NCBI RefSeq assembly: GCF_005924265.1
Contig: NZ_VCLB01000007.1
Location: 186,001-250,000 of the forward strand
Length of the DNA: 64,000 nt
From: Martelella lutilitoris
GTDB lineage: Bacteria > Pseudomonadota > Alphaproteobacteria > Rhizobiales > Rhizobiaceae
Direction of reading: 5' to 3'
Shown: positions 30,847 through 42,824 of the stretch, in pieces
How the letters are laid out: each line of letters opens with the position of its first letter
Position numbering within the stretch: the stretch's first letter is position 1
The notes under the pieces: model-generated
Told to the model about the DNA's origin: nothing
The model's database searches: none
Seen by the model: the letters and a program-made list of their open reading frames with translations, nothing else
Position numbers and translations under genes: made by a program

Positions 30847-33045
30847 TTACATATTCATCGGAACCTTGAAGAAGAGCGTCTCGCCGGAGCTGTCGTCCAC
30901 GCCGTCATTGTCGGTCACGGCATAGGCCGTGCCGTCGGCAGCGATGGTGAAGCCCTCGATCTTGTCGACGACATAGCCGTTGGTGGCCGATTTCATCAGC
31001 GGCAGAAGGTCAACGACTTCCTGCTTTTCGACAACGGGGAGCTCCGAGCCGATCGCTGCCGGTTTCATGTCGGCGAGCGATACCTTGAACAGCTTCTTGA
31101 CCTTTGCGGCCGCGCCGATCTGGTTGTCACGCTCGACGATATAGACATTGTCGCCATTGGCGGTGATTTCCGACAGACCCATCCAGCCCTTTTCCGGCGT
31201 TTCCAGCGGGTAGGAGACCGCGCCCCATGCGCCCGTTGCCGGCGTATAGGCCAGGAGCTTGACGAAGCCCTTGGCGTCATCGGCCCATTCGCGCTGCACG
31301 GCCATCCACAGCGTCAGGTCATCGCCCTCGCCCACCGTGGTGATGCCTTCCATACCGAAGCGTGTCTGGTTGGCCAGCAGTTCCTCCGGCAGATCGATGG
31401 TTTCGGTGATCTCGCCTGTGCCGTCGATGTGGAGAACGGCGTGCGGCACGTCCTTGTCGGGGTTGCCTTCAGACGCCAGCCAGAAGCCGCCATTGCCGTC
31501 GACGGCAACGCCCTCGAGGTCGAGCTTTTCGGCAGGCTCGCCATTGCGGGTCACGCGGATCGCGTCGGTGATCAGCGCCGGCTTTTTCGAAGCGTCGATG
31601 ATGAAGACCGAGGGCTGGCCCGAATAGAAGCTGTCATTGACCGCATAGAGCTTCGAGGCGTCCGCCGGATCGGCTGCAAGACCGGAGAGCGCGCCGAAAC
31701 CGATCAGAGGATCGCGGGAGACGTCGGAAGCGATCTGCGGATAATCGGCCTCGCCCTCTTCATAGGCGTAGAGCATCACGTGGGCGCGTACGCCGCCGTC
31801 GGGGCCGAGGTCTTCCTCATTGGCCGTCACCAGCAGGTTGCGGGCCGGAATGGCGACGCCGCTTTCCGGGCCGATGCCCGACGGCAGAAGCTGGACGAGT
31901 TCCGGCGCTTCCTGGACATTGTCATTGTAGACGCCGACGACCGAACCGCGCTCCGACATGACGAAGAGGTAATTTGTGTCGCCATACTGGCCAACGATCA
32001 GGCCTTCCGGTTCAACGCCCTTCTTGCCGGCGCGCTTGTCCGGGAAGTGGCCGATGGCGGCAACGGCGCGTTCGAAGGACGTTCCGGCCTCGTGCAGCAA
32101 TTCGCCGGCATCGGAGAAGATCGAGAAGCCGCGCGAACCGCCCTTGTAGTCGCCCTCATTGGCGATGACGAAGCGGTCATTGTCGAGCCACTTGACGGTG
32201 TCGGGCTCACGCGGAACGTCGTTCAGCGAGCCGGTAAAGTCGAGCTTGCCGTCCTTTTCCGTGTCGATGCCCGTCAGATCGACCGTGCCGGCGGAGAAGT
32301 GGGTCTTCACCGCGCCGGTATTGCCGTCGACGACCGCGATACCGTTGTTTTCCTGCATGGTGACGACGATCTCGTTGTCATCGTTGATGTCGATGAATTC
32401 CGGTTCCGGATCGCTCGGCGCCGTCATTTCATCGAAGCCGGTCATGGCGACGTGTTTGGTCGTGGCGCAATCGGCGACGCCGTCCTTCAGCGAAATGATC
32501 ACCAGGTCGCCGGCCGGCATCTGCGGGATCTCGCCGTCGTTCAGATCCTCGTCGCGCTCGTTCTCGATGGCGATGGCCACGATCGAGCCATCGGGAGACA
32601 CGGCGACCGAATCGGGCTGGCCGCCGAGGTCGCACTGCGCCTCAAGGGTCTTCGATGCGATGTCGATGACGCCGAGGAAGCCGGAGGGCGCGGTGAAGCT
32701 TTCCGAGGTGTTCACGCCGACAAAGGCCTTGGCGCCGGAAACGGCAACCGAGGTCGGCTCCCCGTCAAGCTTGACGATGCCGGCAGGCTTCGGCGCGCGC
32801 GGGTCCTTGATGTCGATGAAACCAACGGCTTCCAGCGGACTGTCGGAATAGACGAGCATGTTGCCGTCTTCGGTCGCGGTAATGATCTCCGCGGACGTGG
32901 CGCTCATGGCGTCCATGTCGGCGGGCAGGTTCTCGTTGACCGGGAACACGGCGATACGGTTGAAGACCGGATCGGCGGATGCCGGAATGGCGGCCGATGC
33001 GAGGAGTGCGGCCGAGAGCGCCGCACTGGAAAGGCGCAATTTCAT
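30847..33045 (-). CDS. Secreted phytase-like beta-propeller protein (esterase-like activity of phytase family)
   Basis: A 732-residue exported protein: a clear signal peptide (MKLRLSSAALSAALLASAAIPASA), then repeated beta-propeller blades (GFIDIKDPRAP, GVIDIASKTLEAQ, GIAVVDGNTGAV) and a C-terminal phytase-like domain (LEGVAVDGNGGFWLASEGNPDKDVPHAVL; RFGMEGITTVGEGDDLTLWMAVQ; KIEGFTIAADGTAYAVTDNDG). It probably acts in the periplasm on phosphate esters; the exact substrate is unknown. Ribosome site GGAGGG precedes ATG 33045. Four PHO half-sites lie 48 nt upstream, pointing to PhoB control. Confidence 0.85.
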   Translation of the reverse strand: MKLRLSSAALSAALLASAAIPASADPVFNRIAVFPVNENLPADMDAMSATSAEIITATEDGNMLVYSDSPLEAVGFIDIKDPRAPKPAGIVKLDGEPTSVAVSGAKAFVGVNTSESFTAPSGFLGVIDIASKTLEAQCDLGGQPDSVAVSPDGSIVAIAIENERDEDLNDGEIPQMPAGDLVIISLKDGVADCATTKHVAMTGFDEMTAPSDPEPEFIDINDDNEIVVTMQENNGIAVVDGNTGAVKTHFSAGTVDLTGIDTEKDGKLDFTGSLNDVPREPDTVKWLDNDRFVIANEGDYKGGSRGFSIFSDAGELLHEAGTSFERAVAAIGHFPDKRAGKKGVEPEGLIVGQYGDTNYLFVMSERGSVVGVYNDNVQEAPELVQLLPSGIGPESGVAIPARNLLVTANEEDLGPDGGVRAHVMLYAYEEGEADYPQIASDVSRDPLIGFGALSGLAADPADASKLYAVNDSFYSGQPSVFIIDASKKPALITDAIRVTRNGEPAEKLDLEGVAVDGNGGFWLASEGNPDKDVPHAVLHIDGTGEITETIDLPEELLANQTRFGMEGITTVGEGDDLTLWMAVQREWADDAKGFVKLLAYTPATGAWGAVSYPLETPEKGWMGLSEITANGDNVYIVERDNQIGAAAKVKKLFKVSLADMKPAAIGSELPVVEKQEVVDLLPLMKSATNGYVVDKIEGFTIAADGTAYAVTDNDGVDDSSGETLFFKVPMNM

Positions 33046-33092
33046 TTTTTCCCTCCTGGGCTTGAAATACCGGAGGGTTGTGCGTCATGCCC

Positions 33093-33132
33093 GTGACAGG
33101 ATGATTACGTCTTGATGACGCCGGCATGACAG
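33093..33132 (-). promoter_or_regulatory. PHO box, four 11-bp-spaced half-sites
   Basis: On the minus strand the half-sites CTGTCAT, GCGTCAT, ACGTAAT and CTGTCAC start exactly 11 bases apart (33132, 33121, 33110 and 33099). The outer two match the PhoB consensus CTGTCAT closely. They are oriented toward the phytase-like gene and lie in the short gap after ribN. Confidence 0.8.
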
Positions 33133-33139
33133 ATTTATC

Positions 33140-34021
33140 TCAGCGCTCCCGCCTGCGCTCGATCATCATGATCGAGAGCGACGCGCCGAGGATCATCAGT
33201 CCGCCGACCCAGAACAGCGTGTCGGGCGCAAACCCGAAGACCAGCCAGCCGCCGAGAACGTTCAGCGGCAGCTTGAGGTCATCGAAAGGCTGGACATAGG
33301 CAGCGTCCGCGCTGGAATAGGCGAGCGTCAGGAAATACTGCGCCAGGACCGTCATCAGGCCGAGCGCCAGCATGATCCAGATCGCATCGCCCATGGGGAC
33401 GGCGAACCCGCCGCCGACCGCGACAAGGGCATTGATCGGCGTCAGCAGCATCAGCAGCCAGACGGTGATCGATTCCGGCCTCTCATGCGCCGTCAGCTTC
33501 TTGGTGATCAGCGATGTTCCACCCCACAAAAGCGCGGAGAGAACCGGCAGCAGCGCCGCCCAGGTGAAGCTTGCCGACCAGGGCTGGAGGATGAGCAGCG
33601 CGCCGGAGAAGCCGACCCCGGTCGCAAGCCAGCGCGACGGGCCGACGCGTTCGCCCAGAAACAGCTTGGCGCCGACGATGATGAAGAAGGGCGAGGTCAT
33701 CACCAGGGCGATCGCCTGGCTGATCGGGACGGACTGAAGACCAAAAACCCAGGCCTGAACGCCGAGCGCGGAAAGCGCCACGCGGACGATATGCTGGCCG
33801 GGATAGGCAGTGCGCATCACCTTCAGCCCGGTGCGCCACAGATAGGGAATGGCGAAAAGAAAGGCGATGCCATACTGCCAGAAGGCGACGGATGAGGAGG
33901 CAAAGCCCATTTTCATGGTCAACTGCTGGATCAGCACATTGGCGGCAGCATAGACCACGCCGGCGAGCACCATCCAGAATGCGCCGGTCAATGCGGGGGA
34001 ACGATAGATTGCCTTGTCCAT
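33140..34021 (-). CDS. ribN: EamA/DMT transporter, probable riboflavin importer RibN
   Basis: A 293-residue inner-membrane protein with ten predicted transmembrane segments in two EamA repeats (FWMVLAGVVYAAANVLIQQL; WAALLPVLSALLWGGTSLITK). EamA proteins have many substrates; here the complete FMN riboswitch immediately upstream (34119-34263) marks it as a flavin-related importer, as known for RibN in Rhizobium leguminosarum. Function is inferred from the riboswitch, not from sequence alone. A short distance downstream is the PHO box of the next gene. Confidence 0.85.
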   Translation of the reverse strand: MDKAIYRSPALTGAFWMVLAGVVYAAANVLIQQLTMKMGFASSSVAFWQYGIAFLFAIPYLWRTGLKVMRTAYPGQHIVRVALSALGVQAWVFGLQSVPISQAIALVMTSPFFIIVGAKLFLGERVGPSRWLATGVGFSGALLILQPWSASFTWAALLPVLSALLWGGTSLITKKLTAHERPESITVWLLMLLTPINALVAVGGGFAVPMGDAIWIMLALGLMTVLAQYFLTLAYSSADAAYVQPFDDLKLPLNVLGGWLVFGFAPDTLFWVGGLMILGASLSIMMIERRRER

Positions 34022-34118
34022 GCCTGTCTCGATCCTTCATGGCGCTCATAAACGCGCGAAATGCGGGACGACGCATGGCGCCGGCGGCAATCGGCAAGGC
34101 GATGCATCCGGCAGCTTG

Positions 34119-34263
34119 CATTCTCTTTCTTCCGGACTGTGACCGTCGGCCCCGGTTTCTCACCGGATCTGCTGACCCTTTCCGGCAATGTCCGGAAAGG
34201 CGCTCGCGGGCTCGCGCCGAAACGCATACCGCCGGTGGGGAGTTTCGCCCCGCCCCGAGAATG
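34119..34263 (-). ncRNA. FMN riboswitch (RFN element) upstream of ribN
   Basis: Read on the minus strand, the segment has the conserved RFN blocks: GGGGCGGGGCGAAACTCCCC, ACCGGCGGTA, AGCCCGCGAGCG, GGGTCAGCAGATCCGGTGAG, AACCGGGGCCGACGGTCACA and GTCCGG, followed by AGAAAGAGAATG. The P1 helix is a perfect 7-bp pair (CATTCTC at 34263-34257 with GAGAATG at 34125-34119). About 100 nt separate it from the ribN start, where it could control translation or termination. A weak promoter candidate, TTGCCG-17-TAAATC, lies at 34334-34306. Confidence 0.95.
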
Positions 34264-34383
34264 TGCCGCAGAAAGATGTCCTCTCTGCAGCGTTGTTGTG
34301 AGCCAGATTTAGTCAACGCGCGTGCTTCCGGCAAGTGCTATCTGGCGCGCGCTTGGGTAACTGAGCGTCAACAAAACGGGCAA

Positions 34384-34412
34384 CAAAAAACCCGGAGCGA
34401 GACGCTCCGGGT
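34384..34412 (-). terminator. Terminator of hupB
   Basis: On the minus strand ACCCGGAGC/GCTCCGGGT forms a 9-bp stem with a 5-base loop, followed by TTTTTTG. It ends hupB transcription before the ribN riboswitch. Confidence 0.88.
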
Positions 34413-34439
34413 CGACACTCCGTCAGAAGACGGCAGAAA

Positions 34440-34715
34440 TCACGAGTTGCAAGCTTCCTTGAGACCCTTGCCGGCCGTGAACTTCGGAACGTTGCGGGCC
34501 GGGATATCGACCTCGGCGCCCGTCGACGGGTTACGGCCCTTGCGCGCGGCGCTGTGGGATACGGTGAAGGCGCCGAAGCCGGCCAGGCGAACTTCGCCGC
34601 CGTTCTTCAGTTCGCCCTGCACGGCGTCGAATACGGCGTCGACAGCAGAAGCGGCATCGGTTTTGGACAGACCGGCCTTTTCGGCAACGGAGGCTACGAG
34701 TTCACTCTTGTTCAT
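34440..34715 (-). CDS. hupB: DNA-binding protein HU
   Basis: A 91-residue histone-like protein with the HU signature GFGAFTVSHSAARKGRNPSTGAEVDIPA. It compacts the nucleoid. ATG 34715 (MNKSELVASVAEKAG) follows GGTGG. It is next to lon, as usual in alphaproteobacteria, with its own terminator and a 210-nt upstream gap likely to hold a promoter. Confidence 0.96.
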   Translation of the reverse strand: MNKSELVASVAEKAGLSKTDAASAVDAVFDAVQGELKNGGEVRLAGFGAFTVSHSAARKGRNPSTGAEVDIPARNVPKFTAGKGLKEACNS

Positions 34716-34925
34716 GTTTCCACCCTTTCTGAAATGGTTCGAAACGGATCTCTTGTTTCTCGGGCGTCGGCGACGCTTTGACCGCCACCCGCTGACATTC
34801 AAAAGCCCTGCGTTTCAAGGAATTGCAATAGGCTTGGGGCAATTTGTAAGGAAAAGGCCGACCAAAGCACGACCTCAGGGACCCCTTTTCCACAGGAGCC
34901 CCTGAAAAGTGGCGATATTTCGGCG

Positions 34926-37343
<2,418 letters not shown>

Positions 37344-37533
37344 GTCTTTTTCCTTTCAGGCAGCCCGGGGGGGCTCCGGGCATTGACGGGCTGTTGGGAG
37401 ACAACCCGAGCGTTCTTCTCGATTGTTGCGGAACAAGTGGCGCTTTAAAAGGCCGATTTCAACCTTTGCCCCTGTTTTCACCGGAACAACGGGCGATTGC
37501 GGGCGTTGGATCAGGTTGGCGCGCAGAAACGAC

Positions 37534-37559
37534 GAAGGCAGGGACCCTGCCCTGCCTTC
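37534..37559 (-). terminator. Hairpin downstream of clpX
   Basis: A 10-bp stem, gaaggcaggg with ccctgccttc, 27 nt after the clpX stop, followed on the minus strand by GTCGTTTCT. The stem is strong and the T-run modest. It separates clpX from lon. Confidence 0.6.
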
Positions 37560-37585
37560 CGAATCGTTCTGGCCTGACGCGTGGA

Positions 37586-38863
37586 TTACGCCGATGCGTT
37601 CGCCTTGTCGTCCGAGCGGTTGGCGTAGATATAGAGCGGCTGGGAGGTTCCGGAGACCACTTCGTCCGAAATCACCACCTCGCGCACGCCCTTCATCGCC
37701 GGCAGTTCGAACATGGTGTCGAGCAAAATCTTCTCCATGATCGAACGCAGACCGCGCGCGCCGGTCTTTCGCTCGATCGCCCTGCGCGCGATCGCGATCA
37801 GGGCGTCCTCGTGGAACGTCAGTTCGACGTCTTCCATCTCGAACAGGCGCTGATACTGCTTCACAAGCGCATTCTTCGGCGCCGTCAGAATCTGCACCAG
37901 GGCTTCCTCGTCAAGATCCTCGAGTGTGGCGATGACCGGCAGACGGCCGATGAATTCGGGAATCAGCCCGAACTTGACCAGATCTTCCGGCTCCAGATCC
38001 CGCAGCACGTCGCCAACCCTGCGGTCGTCTGCAGCCTTCACCGAAGCGCCGAAGCCGATCGAAGTGCGTTCCCCACGTGCGGAGATCACCTTGTCGAGAC
38101 CGGCGAAGGCGCCGCCGCACAGGAACAGGATGTTGGTCGTGTCGACCTGCAAAAACTCCTGCTGCGGATGTTTTCGGCCACCCTGCGGCGGCACGGATGC
38201 TACCGTACCTTCCATGATCTTCAACAATGCCTGTTGAACGCCCTCGCCCGAGACGTCACGCGTGATCGACGGATTGTCCGACTTGCGTGAGATCTTGTCG
38301 ACCTCGTCGATATAGACGATGCCGCGCTGGGCGCGCTCGACATTGTAGTCGGCCGACTGCAGCAGCTTGAGGATGATGTTCTCGACATCCTCGCCGACAT
38401 AGCCGGCCTCCGTCAGCGTCGTCGCGTCCGCCATGGTGAAGGGAACATCGATGATGCGGGCCAGCGTCTGGGCAAGATAGGTCTTGCCGCAGCCCGTCGG
38501 GCCGACCAGCAGGATGTTCGACTTCGACAATTCAATATCGGAGCTCTTGGAGGCGTGCGACAAGCGCTTGTAGTGGTTATGCACCGCCACCGAGAGAATA
38601 CGTTTCGCATGGCTCTGGCCGATCACATACTCGTCCAGAACGCCCATGATTTCCTGCGGCGTCGGCACGCCGTCGCTCGACTTCACCATCGAGGTCTTGT
38701 TTTCCTCGCGGATGATGTCCATGCACAACTCAACGCATTCATCGCAGATGAATACGGTCGGGCCAGCGATCAGCTTGCGGACTTCGTGCTGACTCTTGCC
38801 GCAAAAGGAACAATAGAGCGTGTTCTTCGAGTCACCGCCATTGTTACCGCCGACTTTGCTCAT
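37586..38863 (-). CDS. clpX: ATP-dependent Clp protease ATP-binding subunit ClpX
   Basis: Unfoldase that feeds substrates to ClpP; essential for the alphaproteobacterial cell cycle. The 425 residues have the N-terminal zinc-binding domain ([11 protein letters not shown] and CDECVELC), Walker A GPTGCGKT and VYIDEVDKI. The ATG at 38863 is preferred; a GTG two codons upstream (38869) is also in frame. AAGGAAGTGA provides the ribosome site. Confidence 0.97.
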   Translation of the reverse strand: MSKVGGNNGGDSKNTLYCSFCGKSQHEVRKLIAGPTVFICDECVELCMDIIREENKTSMVKSSDGVPTPQEIMGVLDEYVIGQSHAKRILSVAVHNHYKRLSHASKSSDIELSKSNILLVGPTGCGKTYLAQTLARIIDVPFTMADATTLTEAGYVGEDVENIILKLLQSADYNVERAQRGIVYIDEVDKISRKSDNPSITRDVSGEGVQQALLKIMEGTVASVPPQGGRKHPQQEFLQVDTTNILFLCGGAFAGLDKVISARGERTSIGFGASVKAADDRRVGDVLRDLEPEDLVKFGLIPEFIGRLPVIATLEDLDEEALVQILTAPKNALVKQYQRLFEMEDVELTFHEDALIAIARRAIERKTGARGLRSIMEKILLDTMFELPAMKGVREVVISDEVVSGTSQPLYIYANRSDDKANASA

Positions 38864-39015
38864 TATCACTTCCTTCCAGTCAGCCGTCCCTTCTCTTGAA
38901 CGGCTTCACATTCTTGCTTCTGTCGCGCGTCCGGATGCTTTCAAAACATCGGGGCAACAAAACGACGCGACAGACTTACAGCGAACAGGCGCAAACGCGA
39001 AACAACGCCAAATCT

Positions 39016-39044
39016 TTAAAAACCGGCTTAGCATCCCCGGTTTT
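39016..39044 (-). terminator. Terminator between clpP and clpX
   Basis: On the minus strand AAAACCGG/CCGGTTTT flank a 10-base loop and run into TTTTTAAAG. It makes clpP and clpX separate transcripts at least in part. The remaining part of the 345-nt gap shows no gene. Confidence 0.7.
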
Positions 39045-39208
39045 CCATACTATTAACGGCTTCAGCACCGGTTTAAAGCCAAAAAACGCAATCGTGATCC
39101 CGAAACGCCACCATGGCGCGGTCCGCGACCAGACCACGCCCCGACCGTTCAGAGTCGGCAAAGCCGGGCCATTCTCGGTTTCACCTGCGAATCAAGTCCG
39201 GCCTGAGA

Positions 39209-39835
39209 TCAGTTGCCGCCCTCGATTTCGCTGCGCGACGTCATAACCTTGTCGATCAGGCCCCAGTCCTTCGCCTCGCCCGCATCCATGAAGTGGTCGC
39301 GATCCAGCGTCTTTTCAACCTCTTCGTAAGTCTGGCCGCAATGACGGACATAAACTTCATTGAGGCGACGCTTCATCTTGAGGATGTCGCGGGCATGGCG
39401 CTCGATATCGGAGGCCTGGCCCTGGAAACCGCCGGAAGGCTGGTGCACCATGACACGCGCATTCGGCGTGGCGAAGCGCATGCCCTTCTCGCCGGCGGCC
39501 AGCAGGAGCGAGCCCATCGAGGCTGCCTGTCCGATGCAAAGCGTCGAGACCGCCGGGCGGATGAACTGCATCGTGTCATAGATCGCCATGCCGGCCGTCA
39601 CGACGCCGCCGGGCGAATTGATATAGAGCGCGATTTCCTTTTTCGGGTTTTCCGCCTCGAGAAACAGCAGCTGGGCGCAGATCAGGGACGCCAGATGATC
39701 CTCGACCGGACCGGTCAGGAAGATGATCCGCTCTTTCAGCAGGCGGGAATAAATATCATAGGAACGTTCGCCGCGATTGGTCTGCTCGACAACCATGGGC
39801 ACAAGCGCCATCGCGGTATCTACGGGATTTGTCAT
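39209..39835 (-). CDS. clpP: ATP-dependent Clp protease proteolytic subunit ClpP
   Basis: Serine protease forming the 14-mer barrel used by ClpX and ClpA. The 208 residues show the catalytic Ser ([11 protein letters not shown]), His ([17 protein letters not shown]) and downstream Asp region. AAGGA precedes ATG 39835. A 17-codon reading frame with a stronger ribosome site ends across this start (see 39832-39885). Confidence 0.97.
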   Translation of the reverse strand: MTNPVDTAMALVPMVVEQTNRGERSYDIYSRLLKERIIFLTGPVEDHLASLICAQLLFLEAENPKKEIALYINSPGGVVTAGMAIYDTMQFIRPAVSTLCIGQAASMGSLLLAAGEKGMRFATPNARVMVHQPSGGFQGQASDIERHARDILKMKRRLNEVYVRHCGQTYEEVEKTLDRDHFMDAGEAKDWGLIDKVMTSRSEIEGGN

Positions 39836-39885
39836 GTCTGTCCTTCGGCCGGCTGATCGGAACCGTTATCTATCGAATCTTTCAT
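39832..39885 (-). CDS. Possible 17-residue leader peptide coupled to clpP
   Basis: ATG at 39885 follows TAGGAGGGTA closely and opens [17 protein letters not shown], whose TGA stop (39834-39832) shares bases with the clpP ATG (ATGA). Such overlap is typical for translational coupling. No protein family is recognised, and coding status is inferred only from the ribosome site and overlap. Confidence 0.4.
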   Translation of the reverse strand: MKDSIDNGSDQPAEGQT

Positions 39886-40086
39886 TACCCTCCTACATAG
39901 AGTGCCACACCCCGTCACTTCAAGAGATGGATTGCGTCGCCGGTCAGCGCCAGACGGCAGCCCGGTTGCCGCAATGCGGCATTCGGGCGGCGAAGAAGGG
40001 TAACTTCGCGATGACTTGGGAATTTAAATCGTTTAACTTCAAAAATGATCTGACCTTGAATGTGGTGCGCTTGCGGCAGTAGGGCT

Positions 40087-41310
40087 ATGAAACCGGTCCT
40101 TGTAGTCGAATTTGGGGAGCGATCTTCGGCCTTGCAATATAATCTGACGGCCGTTTTTGCCTGGGCGGCAGACTGCATTCTGTTGTCCATCCTGCTTCTG
40201 CCCCTCTGGCTGCGCAACAGGGCGCGAATGTTCATCCTGCTCTGGTCAGCTGCGCTCGCCATGATGGGCGTCGGGCTTCTGGGGCTTACCTATGTAGATC
40301 CCAAGGCAAATCTCCTGTTTGCGCTGCCGATCGCGGCACTGGTGGTCGCCGAAGCCTTGTCGGCAGCAGGCCTGATCTCGCTCTATGGCGAGGACAGGCC
40401 GCTCCGTTTCACCGTGCTGTCTCTCTCCGTCTGGCTCGCAGCCTTCATTCTGTTCAGCATCTCCTCCTTCGGGCCCGTCGCCGCCGTCGCCAGCTATTTC
40501 CTCGCCGTCATCGTCATCGCCATATACGCCCTGCATTTTCTCAAGTACCACGCAACGTTCAAGGAAGTCCGCTTCCACCGGTCCATCCCGCTGATCTTCC
40601 TGTTCGAAGCCGTATCGGCTCTCGCCATTGCCGTTACCTATGTGCTGGAAGGCCCGGCCGCGCCGCATGAGGGCGCACTTGCATCGATCACCCTGATCGC
40701 GGGCTTCGTGCTGTTTTCGGCGAAAATTTTCCTGGCCGTCTGGCTGTCGATCGAGAAATACGAATTCTATCTGAAGAGGCTCGCTTTCCACGATCCCCTC
40801 ACCGGCATTCTCAATCGCCGGGGCTTTTTCGAGAAGATCGGCCAAAGGCTGAAAACCGCCAGCGCTACAGATATTTTTGCCTATCTGACGATCGACATCG
40901 ATCATTTCAAATCGGTCAATGATCAACTCGGGCACAGCGCCGGCGATGCGGCGATTGTCCGCTTCACCAGCACGGTCGAGGACGGGATCGACCTTTCATA
41001 TCTGTTTGGCCGGACCGGAGGCGAGGAATTCGCGATTTTTCTCAAGGTCGAGGATGAGCGGGCGGCGATCGGTCTCGCCGAGCGGATCCGGCTGCTGCTT
41101 GCGGATACCGGTCACCGCCATACGGCCGGTTCCACGCCGCTAACGGTCAGCATCGGCATCGCCATCCAACGCGGAGCCGGATTTGATCTGGAAACGATGC
41201 TTTCGCAATCCGACCGCGCGCTTTACGCAGCCAAGAACAACGGCCGCGACTGCGTTGTCGCTTACGGCGCAGGAGAGCCCCCCGGAACCGCCGAACGGCT
41301 TCAGGCCTGA
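40087..41310 (+). CDS. Membrane-anchored GGDEF diguanylate cyclase
   Basis: Probably synthesises c-di-GMP. The 407 residues have about six transmembrane segments (residues 15-235, e.g. FILLWSAALAMMGVGLLGL) and a cytoplasmic GGDEF domain from FHDPLTGILNRRGFF to the end, with active site GRTGGEEFAIF. The RxxD inhibitory site upstream of GGEEF is missing (D and Y occupy the positions), so product feedback may be absent. Start ATG 40087 rather than the upstream in-frame 40060. It is divergent from clpP; no partner gene is evident. Confidence 0.9.
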   Translation: MKPVLVVEFGERSSALQYNLTAVFAWAADCILLSILLLPLWLRNRARMFILLWSAALAMMGVGLLGLTYVDPKANLLFALPIAALVVAEALSAAGLISLYGEDRPLRFTVLSLSVWLAAFILFSISSFGPVAAVASYFLAVIVIAIYALHFLKYHATFKEVRFHRSIPLIFLFEAVSALAIAVTYVLEGPAAPHEGALASITLIAGFVLFSAKIFLAVWLSIEKYEFYLKRLAFHDPLTGILNRRGFFEKIGQRLKTASATDIFAYLTIDIDHFKSVNDQLGHSAGDAAIVRFTSTVEDGIDLSYLFGRTGGEEFAIFLKVEDERAAIGLAERIRLLLADTGHRHTAGSTPLTVSIGIAIQRGAGFDLETMLSQSDRALYAAKNNGRDCVVAYGAGEPPGTAERLQA

Positions 41311-41356
41311 AGACCGCTGCTCCGGCCTTTCCGCAGCCCTGTGGATAAACCGGACG

Positions 41357-41387
41357 AAAAAGCGGGAGACCTTGTGGATCCCCCGCT
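41357..41387 (-). terminator. Terminator of metY
   Basis: On the minus strand AGCGGG and CCCGCT pair around a 15-base loop, followed by TTTTTCG, 30 nt after the metY stop. Confidence 0.6.
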
Positions 41388-41417
41388 CAGCGGTTTCGTG
41401 AAAGCTTGGCGCCGATC

Positions 41418-42704
41418 TCAGATCTTGGCAAAAGCCTGTTCGAGATCCGCAATGATATCAGCGACATCCTCGATGCCCACCGAAAGACGCACCACATCCG
41501 GCCCGGCGCCGGCGGCAACCTGCTGTTCCGGCGTAAGCTGTGCATGGGTTGTGGATGCAGGGTGGATAACCAGTGACTTGGTGTCGCCGATATTGGCCAG
41601 ATGCGAGAACAGTTCGAGCCCTTCGACAAAGGTCTTGCCGGCCTCGTAACCGCCCTTCAGGCCGAATGTGAAGACGGCACCCGCGCCCTTCGGCGAGTAG
41701 CGCTGCTGCAGGGCATGGTTCTCGTCGCCCTCAAGACCCGGATAGCTGACCCAGGCCACCTTGTCTGACTGTTTCAGCCACTCCGCAACGGCAAGCGCAT
41801 TGTCGCAATGGCGCTGCATGCGCAGCGGCAGGGTCTCGATCCCGGTCGCGATCATGAAGGCGTTGAACGGCGAGATCGCCGGACCCAGGTCGCGCAGGCT
41901 CAGAACGCGCGCGCCGAGCGCGAAGGCCATGCTGCCGAAAGCCTCGTGCAGCACGATGTTGTCATACTCGACCCGCGGTTCGCTCAGCATCGGGTAACGG
42001 CCGGATTTCGACCAGTCGAACGTACCGCCGTCGACCAGGATGCCGCCCATGGAATTGCCATGGCCGCCGAGGAACTTGGTCAGCGAGTGCACGACGATAT
42101 CGGCGCCGTGTTCGATGGGCCGAACGAGATAGGGAGAGGCCATAGTGTTGTCGACGATCAGCGGCAGGCCGTGATCATGCGCGACCTTGGCGATCGCGGC
42201 GATATCGACGAAGGTGCCGCCGGGGTTCGCAAGGCTTTCAATGTAGACGGCCTTGGTTTTCTCATCGATCTGGGCAGCGAAGCTGTCGATGTCACCGCTA
42301 TCGGCCCAGCGCACCGACCAGCCGAAATTCTCGAAGGCATGGCCGAACTGGTTGATCGACCCGCCGTAGAGCCTGCGCGCGGCGACGAAGTTGTCACCCG
42401 GCTGCATCAGCATGTGGAAGGTCAGAAGCTGGGCGGAATGGCCCGAGGCGACCGCGAGCGCCGCCGCGCCGCCTTCGAGCGCGGCCACGCGTTCTTCCAG
42501 AACGGCCGTTGTCGGGTTCATGATGCGGGTATAGATATTGCCGAATGCCTTCAGGCCGAACAGCGCCGCGGCGTGATCGGAATCGTTGAAGACGTAGGAC
42601 GTCGTCTGGTAGATCGGCGTCGCCCGCGCATTGGTCGCGGGATCCGGCGCCGCTCCGGCATGAATCGAGAGCGTCGAAAAGCCCGGTTCTCTGTTATCCA
42701 TCAA
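41418..42704 (-). CDS. metY: O-acetylhomoserine sulfhydrylase (aminocarboxypropyltransferase)
   Basis: PLP enzyme that joins O-acetylhomoserine and sulfide to give homocysteine. The 428 residues belong to the Cys/Met gamma family: [49 protein letters not shown] Lys in [16 protein letters not shown], and C-terminal [16 protein letters not shown]. It would use sulfide made by the cysI block. No SAM-II riboswitch was found upstream. Confidence 0.94.
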   Translation of the reverse strand: MMDNREPGFSTLSIHAGAAPDPATNARATPIYQTTSYVFNDSDHAAALFGLKAFGNIYTRIMNPTTAVLEERVAALEGGAAALAVASGHSAQLLTFHMLMQPGDNFVAARRLYGGSINQFGHAFENFGWSVRWADSGDIDSFAAQIDEKTKAVYIESLANPGGTFVDIAAIAKVAHDHGLPLIVDNTMASPYLVRPIEHGADIVVHSLTKFLGGHGNSMGGILVDGGTFDWSKSGRYPMLSEPRVEYDNIVLHEAFGSMAFALGARVLSLRDLGPAISPFNAFMIATGIETLPLRMQRHCDNALAVAEWLKQSDKVAWVSYPGLEGDENHALQQRYSPKGAGAVFTFGLKGGYEAGKTFVEGLELFSHLANIGDTKSLVIHPASTTHAQLTPEQQVAAGAGPDVVRLSVGIEDVADIIADLEQAFAKI

Positions 42705-42757
42705 GTATTCCTTCCCTGTTTTGCAGACCGTCCGCTGTATCTTCGGCCGGTCCCGTT

Positions 42758-42771
42758 TTGATCAAGATCAA
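42758..42771. promoter_or_regulatory. FNR/FixK-type box (anaerobox)
   Basis: TTGATCAAGATCAA matches the TTGAT-N4-ATCAA consensus at all ten positions. It lies between the divergent metY and DUF6455 genes, centred about 60 nt before the latter, a position compatible with activation of the DUF6455 promoter near 42806. Confidence 0.7.
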
Positions 42772-42824
42772 TGTCGCCTTTTATACAAACGTCAATATCG
42801 CTGTCGACCAATAGGAGCATCGCA

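Noticed and set aside
38864-39208. Possible tRNA or ncRNA in the clpP-clpX gap
   Set aside because: No cloverleaf or known RNA motif; only a terminator was seen.
42705-42824. SAM-II riboswitch upstream of metY
   Set aside because: Common upstream of alphaproteobacterial met genes, but its conserved core was not found; the palindrome there is an FNR-type box.
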